NCBI GenBank assembly: GCA_964481475.1 | Contig: CAYZTG010000016.1 | Coordinates: 1 to 21,278, forward strand | DNA length: 21,278 nt | Source of the DNA: DUQU01 sp964481475 | GTDB lineage: Bacteria > Bacillota_I > Bacilli_A > Acholeplasmatales > UBA5453 | Reading direction: 5' to 3' | Part shown: in pieces, positions 1 to 5,604 of the stretch | Layout: each line of letters opens with the position of its first letter | How positions within the stretch are numbered: position 1 is the stretch's first letter | Notes under the pieces: model-generated | What the model was told of the DNA's origin: nothing | Databases searched by the model: none | The model's input: the letters and a program-made list of their open reading frames with translations, nothing else | Position numbers and translations under genes: made by a program

Positions 1-51
1 AATTAAAGAAGTTTTTCCTGATCCTTCTCCACCTTCAAATGTAATAAACAT
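1..51 (-). CDS. tmk: Thymidylate kinase, N-terminal fragment (cut by window edge)
   Basis: Only the first 17 codons are inside the window. They read MFITFEGGEGSGKTSLI, the opening beta strand and P-loop (GGEGSGKT, residues 7-14) typical of thymidylate kinase, which phosphorylates dTMP to dTDP for DNA synthesis. An AAAGGGAG ribosome binding site lies 11 nt before the ATG. An in-frame GTG two codons earlier (position 57) is only 5 nt from that site, so the start could be either codon. The gene follows truA after 66 nt and seems to have its own promoter. The family call rests on the P-loop context only, but this N-terminus is highly characteristic. Confidence 0.85.
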   Translation of the reverse strand, partial: MFITFEGGEGSGKTSLI

Positions 52-76
52 CTTCACACATTCTCCCTTTAATCAC

Positions 77-94
77 TTACTAGTATACTAGTAA
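77..94. repeat. Perfect 18-bp palindrome over the tmk -10 region
   Basis: TTACTAGTATACTAGTAA reads identically on both strands with no mismatch and no spacer. It does not extend further (C at 76 faces A at 95). It sits between the truA stop and the tmk start and covers the predicted -10 box. This is the geometry of a dimeric repressor operator, but no regulator gene is visible. It is not followed by a T-run on the minus strand, so it is not an intrinsic terminator for truA. Confidence 0.6.
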
Positions 95-110
95 ATGATA
101 ATTTATTCAA
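82..110 (-). promoter_or_regulatory. Predicted sigma-A type promoter of tmk
   Basis: On the minus strand a -35 box TTGAAT (110-105) is followed, after exactly 17 nt, by a -10 box TATACT (87-82). Each matches four or five of six consensus positions. Transcription would start near position 75, just ahead of the ribosome binding site of tmk. The -10 box lies inside the palindrome at 77-94. Confidence 0.5.
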
Positions 111-117
111 ATTTATT

Positions 118-843
118 TCAATAATTAACCTCGACTAGATAAAGCCCCTCAGGATCAATTGTTTTCCCTGATAAAGAGCCATTTTTAGTGTTGAAAATTT
201 CATCTATAACTGTAATATCTTTGCGATCCCGACCGATATCAATTAACGTTCCTACAATTCTTCTAACCATATATTTTAAAAAACCATCACCTTTAAATGT
301 GATAATTATTTTTTCATGATCTTCTTCTAAAGAAACATAATAAATTTCTTTTACTGTCGGCTTACCTTTTACATAACTAGAAAATCCTAAAAAATCATGT
401 TTACCAACAAACTTATTTAAAGCTTGCCTCATACTTTTAGTATCTAAATTATAAGGAACATATGTTTCTAAGTTTCTTTTAAAAACATTGTATTTTTTTG
501 AAATAATATATTTATATGTTTTACTTTTTGCGCTATATCTAGCATGAAAATCAGCAGAAACCTTAGTGACACTTTTAATTCTAATATCTTCAGGCAAATA
601 TGTATTTAATGCCTTTGTGAAGTGATAATCAGATAAGTCTAACCAACTATCAAAATGAGCTACCATTCCAATTGCATGAACTCCTTTATCAGTTCTTCCT
701 GAACCAACAATTTTTATTTCTTTACAATGAATTTGATAAAGTGCTTCTAGTAATTTTTCCTCAATAGTAACCTTATTTGCTTGTTTTTGAAATCCATAGT
801 AATTAGTTCCTTCATAACTAATGACCATTTTATATCTAAACAT
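118..843 (-). CDS. truA: tRNA pseudouridine(38-40) synthase TruA
   Basis: This 241-residue protein isomerises uridines 38-40 in the anticodon stem of many tRNAs to pseudouridine. The catalytic motif GRTDKGVHA is at residues 49-57, with D52 as the nucleophilic aspartate, and the N-terminus YKMVISYEGTNYYGFQ is typical of the family. Length is normal for bacterial TruA. The ATG overlaps the end of ecfT by 8 nt (ATGTTTAA), which suggests translational coupling, so it should be the last gene of the ecfA1-ecfA2-ecfT-truA transcript. The stop codon is TGA. In Bacillus truA also follows ecfT but leads into rplM-rpsI; here tmk follows instead. Confidence 0.95.
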   Translation of the reverse strand: MFRYKMVISYEGTNYYGFQKQANKVTIEEKLLEALYQIHCKEIKIVGSGRTDKGVHAIGMVAHFDSWLDLSDYHFTKALNTYLPEDIRIKSVTKVSADFHARYSAKSKTYKYIISKKYNVFKRNLETYVPYNLDTKSMRQALNKFVGKHDFLGFSSYVKGKPTVKEIYYVSLEEDHEKIIITFKGDGFLKYMVRRIVGTLIDIGRDRKDITVIDEIFNTKNGSLSGKTIDPEGLYLVEVNY

Positions 844-1819
844 TTAAGACACCAAATCGAAATAGAAAAGATGTAGTTAACAGGCCTAAACCAATAAATA
901 AAGCAATATAATCAAAGTACTTTAATTTCATTACGTCGATTTTAGTTCTTATTCCCCCAACAACATAACCTCTTACTTCCATCGCATTTGCTAAATCCTC
1001 TGCTCTTTTAAAAGAGATTACAAAGATAGGAATTAATAAAGAAATTATTTGTGTTAATTTTTTCTTTAAGTTCGATTCACTAAACTCTACGCCTCTTGAG
1101 GCTTGGGCTTTCATAATTTTATTAGTTTCTTCTAAAAGCGAAGGAATAAATCTTAATGTTAGCGAAAGCATTGTCGCTAATTCTCCAACAGGAAACTTTA
1201 CGACTTTAAGTGGTTTTAAAAGTGACTCTATCCCATTAGTAATATCTGTAGGCATTGTTGTAAAGGTAAGCAAGCTCGATAAAATAATTATTATTAAAAT
1301 TCTTAAAATTAAAAATGTTGTTTGAAAAACACCACCACTATACATTAAAAATTGATAACTGAAATCTTTTAAATTAATTAGTGATGATGGTAAAATCTTT
1401 TGGAGATAAAAGATTAAAAACACCCATAGAAAAAAGAGAATAATACGGTATTTAAACCTCTTTTTAATTACCATATATAAGATAGTTAAAACAACGATTG
1501 CTAAAATACTTAGAGGGCCAATATACATAGTAGTTTCATAAATTAGTGTGCCCGTTCTTAAAGTAAATATTTGAATTAAGAAAGTAAATGTTAATAAAAA
1601 GAGTAATGGTTTCAAACCACGAATCATCTTTAAAAATGGTACCCCAGTAGTTAAAAACATAGTAATCATTATTACAAACATTCCCGTCATTAAATAGACA
1701 TTCTTAAGCATAAATGTTGCTATCATTATGAGAACCATTAAAGCAATTTTGATTCTAGGGTCCAATTTATATATCCAAGAATCACCATGAATATATTGAC
1801 CAATAACAATATTATTCAT
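836..1819 (-). CDS. ecfT: ECF transporter transmembrane component EcfT
   Basis: EcfT is the membrane scaffold that couples the two ATPases EcfA1/EcfA2 to interchangeable substrate-binding S components for vitamin or metal uptake. The two arginine-containing coupling motifs are visible: QASRG at residues 239-243 and AMEVRGY at 279-285. The FTFLIQIF stretch and TLTLRFIP-like segment (SLTLRFIPSLLEE) are also family features. I chose the second ATG (327 aa) because it lies 7 nt from the AAAGGAG site, whereas the first ATG (1825) is 1 nt from it. The ATG overlaps the ecfA2 stop as ATGAATAA. At 327 aa it is longer than the usual ~265 aa. The excess lies at about residues 106-160, is strongly hydrophobic and contains a basic KKRFKYR turn. 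Confidence 0.93.
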   Translation of the reverse strand: MNNIVIGQYIHGDSWIYKLDPRIKIALMVLIMIATFMLKNVYLMTGMFVIMITMFLTTGVPFLKMIRGLKPLLFLLTFTFLIQIFTLRTGTLIYETTMYIGPLSILAIVVLTILYMVIKKRFKYRIILFFLWVFLIFYLQKILPSSLINLKDFSYQFLMYSGGVFQTTFLILRILIIIILSSLLTFTTMPTDITNGIESLLKPLKVVKFPVGELATMLSLTLRFIPSLLEETNKIMKAQASRGVEFSESNLKKKLTQIISLLIPIFVISFKRAEDLANAMEVRGYVVGGIRTKIDVMKLKYFDYIALFIGLGLLTTSFLFRFGVLNV

Positions 1820-2660
1820 GTGCATTCTCCTTTAAATAAGCGATTAATTCTTCTTCTGTAAAAACATAGCGATATGGTAAATTAATCTTTTCATGTAAGT
1901 AATCCATTAACTTCAATGTTTCTGGTTTGTCAAGATGATAACTATAAAAGTCATCTTTTGAATATAGTTCTTCCCTAGTACCATCAAAAACAATACTACC
2001 ATTTTTTAAAACAAGAACTCGTTTAGCATATTTGCTAATTAAATCCATATCATGACTAACTAAAATAATCGTTTTATTATATTCCTTATGAAGTTTATAA
2101 AAAAGTTCCATAACTTCCTTAGCTGATTTAGGGTCAAGACCTCTTGTTGGTTCATCTAAAACTAAAACATCCGGTTCCATAGCTAGTATTCCCGCTATTG
2201 CAACTTTTCTCATTTGCCCTCCACTAATTCTAAAGGGGCTTTGTTCGTAAAGTTCTTCAGGAATTTCTAATAGCTTGCATGCTTCAATTGCTTTCTCTTT
2301 AGCTTCTTTGTCTGATAAACCAAAGTTTTTCGGGCCAAACATAATATCTTTCAAAATAGTTTCTTCAAAAAGTTGGTACTCTGGAAATTGAAAAACAAGA
2401 CCAACTTTCTTTCTAATTGGTCCAACCTTTTCTTTCTTTTTGAGCGGAATCCTTTGATCAAAAACAAAAACTTCACCAACACTAGGTATTAATAAAGCAT
2501 TCATATGTTGTACTAGAGTGCTTTTACCTGAACCTGTGTGCCCACAGATGCCAATAAATTCACCCTTTTCAATCTTTAGGTTAATGTTTTGAATTGCTGG
2601 ATATCTTTGATCCTTAATACCCTTATATGAAAAACTTACTTCTTTAAACTGTATTGCCAT
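1812..2660 (-). CDS. ecfA2: ECF transporter ATPase EcfA2
   Basis: A 282-residue ABC ATPase that pairs with EcfA1 to power ECF uptake at the cytoplasmic face of EcfT. Walker A is GHTGSGKST (40-48), the Q-loop follows in VFQFPEYQLF, the signature is ISGGQMRKV (145-153), Walker B is VLVLDEPT with catalytic E170, and the switch histidine is H203. FQFPEYQLF and the SGGQMR variant separate EcfA2 from EcfA1. It overlaps the end of ecfA1 by 25 nt, with a GGTGG ribosome binding site inside ecfA1. The first residue of the signature is I instead of L, a mild change seen directly in the sequence. Confidence 0.95.
   Translation of the reverse strand: MAIQFKEVSFSYKGIKDQRYPAIQNINLKIEKGEFIGICGHTGSGKSTLVQHMNALLIPSVGEVFVFDQRIPLKKKEKVGPIRKKVGLVFQFPEYQLFEETILKDIMFGPKNFGLSDKEAKEKAIEACKLLEIPEELYEQSPFRISGGQMRKVAIAGILAMEPDVLVLDEPTRGLDPKSAKEVMELFYKLHKEYNKTIILVSHDMDLISKYAKRVLVLKNGSIVFDGTREELYSKDDFYSYHLDKPETLKLMDYLHEKINLPYRYVFTEEELIAYLKENAHE
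1827..1833 (-). promoter_or_regulatory. Ribosome binding site deciding the ecfT start
   Basis: AAAGGAG is followed by AATGCAC and then the chosen ATG at 1819. The upstream in-frame ATG overlaps the region immediately after the site and is too close to be used. Confidence 0.7.
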
Positions 2661-3448
2661 AAAGTATCCACCAATTGTTTATTCTTATTTAATGTTTCAT
2701 CTTTTTTTACTAAGTCAGTTATTTTAAGTCCAAAGGGAATATCTAAGTCAATTTCTTGTAAGATTTTGACATTTTGAAAAACTTCATTAGGAGTCCCATG
2801 AAAAATAATTTCCCCTTCATTCATAACTACTACTTCATCTGCCTTCTTCGCGAATTCTAGGTCATGAGTAATTGTTAATAAAGTTTTATTATATTCAGTG
2901 TTTAAACTGCTAATAAAAGCAATTATTTCTTTTTTCCCTTCAGGATCTAACATTGAAGTTGCCTCATCAAAAATCATAATTTCTTGATTCATCGCAAGAG
3001 CACCAGCAATCGCTACTCGTTGTTTTTGGCCTCCAGAAAGTTGATGAGGTTCTTTTTCCAAATAATCTTCCATACCAACAACTTTCGCATATCTACCAAT
3101 CAGTTCAACCATTTCCGGTTGCGGAACTTGTTGATTTTCTAAACCAAAAGCGATGTCATGTTTTACAGTAACACCAACAAATTGATTGTCGGGATTTTGA
3201 AAAACAATTCCAACATGTTTGCGAATTGTTTTTATATTTTCTTCGTTCAATTTCAATCCATTAATGGTAATCTCACCTTCACTTGGAGAAATGAGACCTA
3301 CTAAAAGCTTTGCAAGTGTACTTTTTCCTGACCCATTATGGCCGACAATAGCAATCCACTTACCTTTATCTATTTTTAAATTAACGCCCTTTAAAGCATG
3401 ATTCTTTTTATCATAAGAAAAATATACATTTTCTATATTAATGGTCAT
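2636..3448 (-). CDS. ecfA1: ECF transporter ATPase EcfA1
   Basis: A 270-residue ABC ATPase, first gene of the ECF module. Walker A GHNGSGKST is at 36-44, FQNPDNQFVG carries the Q-loop, the signature LSGGQKQRV is at 137-145, Walker B IMIFDEAT holds catalytic E162, and the switch histidine is H195. VFQNPDNQFVG is typical of EcfA1. The ATG follows GGTGGTGAAGAA. It has its own predicted promoter in the 63-nt gap after the kinase-like gene. No S component is in the window, so this looks like a shared (group II) energising module serving S components encoded elsewhere. That last point is inference from context. Confidence 0.95.
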   Translation of the reverse strand: MTINIENVYFSYDKKNHALKGVNLKIDKGKWIAIVGHNGSGKSTLAKLLVGLISPSEGEITINGLKLNEENIKTIRKHVGIVFQNPDNQFVGVTVKHDIAFGLENQQVPQPEMVELIGRYAKVVGMEDYLEKEPHQLSGGQKQRVAIAGALAMNQEIMIFDEATSMLDPEGKKEIIAFISSLNTEYNKTLLTITHDLEFAKKADEVVVMNEGEIIFHGTPNEVFQNVKILQEIDLDIPFGLKITDLVKKDETLNKNKQLVDTLWQYSLKK

Positions 3449-3473
3449 TTCTTCACCACCACATTCATTGTTT

Positions 3474-3503
3474 ATTATATCATATAATATAATAACCCCT
3501 CAA
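3474..3503 (-). promoter_or_regulatory. Predicted extended -10 promoter of ecfA1-ecfA2-ecfT-truA
   Basis: On the minus strand TTGAGG (3503-3498), an 18-nt spacer, then TATAAT (3479-3474) preceded by TG one base upstream (3482-3481). The perfect -10 plus TG extension is a strong housekeeping signal. An AT-only imperfect palindrome centred on 3481 (arms of 8) overlaps the -10. In so AT-rich a gap that symmetry may be chance. Confidence 0.6.
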
Positions 3504-3511
3504 TAAATACT

Positions 3512-4876
3512 TTAAGTTAATTTTACCAAACTTGCTGCTGCAATCGATTGGCCAACTCTTCTTGTTTTTTCATCTGGTAAATGGAGAGTTATTTTCTTAC
3601 TTAACTTAGGGAAATATTCTTTTAAGGTTTCTTTTGCTCTATTTGTAATAATAATTCCCCCATCACCAGACATTACTCTCCCTAATAGTAAGACATTTTC
3701 AATGTCATAAAATTCGCTGTAATAAGCAAGCCCAAAACCTAAATAACTACCAATTGTTTTAAAAATATTTTGATATAACTCGCTAGTAGAATCCAAATTT
3801 TGAATCTCTTTTAATTTTTCGCCAAGTTGAAGACCTTCTTTAAATTGAAAACCGGCTTTTTTAGCTAATCTAATAACAGCATCTTGAGAAAAGTATTTAC
3901 AACCAACACCAATATCTAAACTCCATTCATCAATTGGACCATTTTCTTGAAAATCAACTGGTGCAAATGCTAACTCATTTAACCAACCAGTAATATTACC
4001 TTCATCATTAATATAACCAACTGCTTCACTTGTACCCATTGCAATTCCTAAAAGCTTATTTTTGTTTAAACTCATCGAACCCGCTAGTGCAGTAACCTCT
4101 CCATCATTAACTACTTCAATAGGTACATTTAATTCGTTTGCTATATCAAGATAAATATTTTTGATGTGATCATTAAATTCATCAATTGGAACTAAAATAA
4201 AGAGTGATGCAACCCTTGCTTGGTTATTAATATAAACGCCAGCACTACTAACGCCAATTGCATCAACTTTTGGCAAATGATTAATCGCTTTGTTAATGGC
4301 TTCTCTAATCTTTTCTTTATGATAAAGGGGATCGCTATTTAACTTTGGATACCAAACTATCTCTTCAGAAAAAACAGCAACTCCATCAATTAGTGCTGAG
4401 ACTTTCATATCTGAACCACCAGCATCAAAACCAATTCTAAAACCGTCAAAATTTTTACCAATGTTAATATGGTTCTTATGATGTTTAGGAATTTCTAAGC
4501 GATGCTCAACGGTAAATTTTTCTTCATAAATTCTCTCCATAAATTTGGCATCAAAGAAGCGGTTAGTTTCAAAAATTTCTTTAATATGTTCATATAAATA
4601 GTATGGCCCAACAATAATGACCTTATAACCGCCATAAACCCATAATAAAGTTTTTATTAGACGTTCTAAATAAAAGAGATTTACTTGAAGTTTACCTTCT
4701 TCTTTATTAAAAACAACTGTTTGATATGACTCATTAAGACCATTGTTTCTTTCAATTACAATTGTCATCTTCTCATAGTTGTTTGTTTTTAAGACTGCTT
4801 TTTTATATTCTTCTATATAGAGAATTGCAGGAACAAATTGTTCATCCAATTCTAATTTTATTTTAGGAATATTCAT
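3512..4876 (-). CDS. ROK-like ASKHA-fold protein (putative sugar kinase) with atypical N-terminal region
   Basis: A 454-residue protein. From about residue 147 it has the ASKHA nucleotide-binding layout: phosphate-1 loop DAGGSDMK (151-158), AIGVSSAG strand, VVNDGEVTAL with a likely catalytic D258, phosphate-2-like AMGTSEAVGYI, and an adenosine-type LLLGRVMSGDGG near residues 397-408. This order fits ROK-family kinases and related ATPases. The ROK zinc motif (CxCGxxGCxE) is missing, and residues 1-145 match no domain I recognise. Substrate is unknown. I chose the ATG at 4876 because GGAGAG lies 7 nt upstream. The ATG at 4909 has no binding site and falls on the predicted promoter. It diverges from thioredoxin and lies upstream of the ECF genes, with no terminator between. 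Confidence 0.7.
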   Translation of the reverse strand: MNIPKIKLELDEQFVPAILYIEEYKKAVLKTNNYEKMTIVIERNNGLNESYQTVVFNKEEGKLQVNLFYLERLIKTLLWVYGGYKVIIVGPYYLYEHIKEIFETNRFFDAKFMERIYEEKFTVEHRLEIPKHHKNHINIGKNFDGFRIGFDAGGSDMKVSALIDGVAVFSEEIVWYPKLNSDPLYHKEKIREAINKAINHLPKVDAIGVSSAGVYINNQARVASLFILVPIDEFNDHIKNIYLDIANELNVPIEVVNDGEVTALAGSMSLNKNKLLGIAMGTSEAVGYINDEGNITGWLNELAFAPVDFQENGPIDEWSLDIGVGCKYFSQDAVIRLAKKAGFQFKEGLQLGEKLKEIQNLDSTSELYQNIFKTIGSYLGFGLAYYSEFYDIENVLLLGRVMSGDGGIIITNRAKETLKEYFPKLSKKITLHLPDEKTRRVGQSIAAASLVKLT

Positions 4877-4907
4877 TTTTATACTCTCCAATTCTATTTT
4901 ATTATCC

Positions 4908-4940
4908 ATTATATTGTATCATAAAAAGAACTCTTTTACA
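4908..4940 (-). promoter_or_regulatory. Predicted promoter of the ROK-like gene
   Basis: Minus strand: extended -10 TGATACAAT (4921-4913), with a weak -35 TGTAAA (4940-4935) at 16 nt. A second overlapping TATAAT (4913-4908) is an alternative -10. Transcription would start near 4906 or a few bases lower, giving a short leader that carries the GGAGAG site for the ATG at 4876. Confidence 0.5.
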
Positions 4941-4968
4941 TTTCTAAATTTATCTTAAAGCAATAGGC

Positions 4969-4997
4969 TGGAATAAATAATTTATGTTCGCTATAAT
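4969..4997 (+). promoter_or_regulatory. Predicted promoter of the thioredoxin gene
   Basis: A perfect TATAAT (4992-4997) lies 17 nt after a poor -35 candidate TGGAAT (4969-4974). Transcription would begin near 5004, leaving about 20 nt of leader with the AAAAGGAG site. The -10 lies inside the longest possible reading frame of the gene, which supports the downstream start. Confidence 0.5.
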
Positions 4998-5010
4998 TAA
5001 GAAGGATTTA

Positions 5011-5018
5011 AAAAGGAG
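5011..5018 (+). promoter_or_regulatory. Ribosome binding site deciding the thioredoxin start
   Basis: AAAAGGAG, then AATGCAA and ATG at 5026 (7-nt spacing). The in-frame ATG at 5020 is 1 nt away from the site and unlikely to be used. The arrangement nearly repeats the ecfT site at 1827-1833. Confidence 0.7.
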
Positions 5019-5025
5019 AATGCAA

Positions 5026-5337
5026 ATGTTTTTGACAATTTCAAAAGAAAATTTTAATGCTTTAGTAATAAAAAGTACTAAACCTGTCTTAATTGATTTT
5101 TATGCTGATTGGTGTGGCCCTTGCCAAATGCAGTTACCTATTGTTGAGAGCTTAGCAAGTGAAGTGGGAGACTTAGCAGTAGTTGGCAAAGTTAATATTG
5201 ATTTAGAAAGAGAATTAACAAATCAGTTTAAAATTACTTCGGTGCCAACAATGGTTGTTTTCCAAAATGGTAAAATTAAAAATCACGTTACTGGGGTGCA
5301 CTCTAAGACAGCTTTAAGACAATTATTGGGTGTTTAA
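5026..5337 (+). CDS. trxA: Thioredoxin
   Basis: A 103-residue cytoplasmic disulfide reductase. It reduces protein disulfides through the WCGPC active site (C30 and C33) and is recharged by thioredoxin reductase. Other key residues are present: buried D24 before the active site, P38 in the helix after it, cis-proline P74 in SVPT, and G90. The start at 5026 gives the normal thioredoxin length; the frame stays open to an ATG at 4984, but that has no binding site and overlaps the -10 box. The residue after the second cysteine is Q, where K or R is more usual. It is the only plus-strand gene here, divergent from the ROK-like gene and convergent with the small membrane protein. Confidence 0.95.
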   Translation: MFLTISKENFNALVIKSTKPVLIDFYADWCGPCQMQLPIVESLASEVGDLAVVGKVNIDLERELTNQFKITSVPTMVVFQNGKIKNHVTGVHSKTALRQLLGV

Positions 5338-5351
5338 TTTAATAGTTAATT

Positions 5352-5377
5352 AAAAAAAGTGATTACTCACTTTTTTT
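5352..5377. terminator. Bidirectional intrinsic terminator
   Basis: AAAAAAAGTGA (5352-5362), loop TTAC, then TCACTTTTTTT (5367-5377): a perfect 11-bp stem with T-runs in both directions. It can end trxA on the plus strand and the oligoendopeptidase/membrane-protein transcript on the minus strand. On the minus strand the hairpin includes the last codons and stop of the 79-residue membrane protein. Confidence 0.85.
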
Positions 5378-5602
5378 ATTTTTAATCAATTTATAAATAC
5401 TAAATATTAAGAAACTCAAACTAATAAGTGCCAGCACACTAAATAATATTAAATAGATAATTGCTTCTTTTAGTGTTAAAAAAGAATACCAAGGCTGAAA
5501 ATATGCAGCATAGTTAGTTAAACTAATAATAATTGGTATTGATACCAAAAAGATAATTGATGACATTACTATAATAGTAATAAATATTTTACTATTTCTC
5601 AT
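5363..5602 (-). CDS. Small two-helix membrane protein, function unknown
   Basis: I do not recognise this 79-residue protein. It has two strongly hydrophobic stretches, about residues 5-28 and 47-72. A loop NYAAYFQPWYSFLTLKEA lies between them and a basic tail KLIKNKKSE follows. The basic residues at both ends suggest both termini are cytoplasmic. The ATG lies 2 nt after the stop of the oligoendopeptidase gene, whose last codons supply a weak AGGA binding site, so the two are probably co-transcribed and perhaps coupled. No signal-peptidase site or enzymatic motif is visible. Tight spacing and a proper terminator at its end support a real gene. Confidence 0.6.
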   Translation of the reverse strand: MRNSKIFITIIVMSSIIFLVSIPIIISLTNYAAYFQPWYSFLTLKEAIIYLILFSVLALISLSFLIFSIYKLIKNKKSE

Positions 5603-5604
5603 CC

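Noticed and set aside
4877..4909. Longer start of the ROK-like gene at 4909
   Set aside because: It overlaps the predicted -10 boxes and has no ribosome binding site, while the ATG at 4876 has GGAGAG at 7 nt.
4924..4937. Inverted repeat AAAAGA-AC-TCTTTT in the trxA/ROK divergent region as an operator
   Set aside because: Only six-base AT-rich arms in an AT-rich gap; too likely by chance to report as a site.
4984..5025. Longer thioredoxin start giving MFAIIKKDLKRR and so on
   Set aside because: The predicted -10 box lies inside this stretch and no binding site precedes it; the 103-residue product from 5026 has the normal thioredoxin length.
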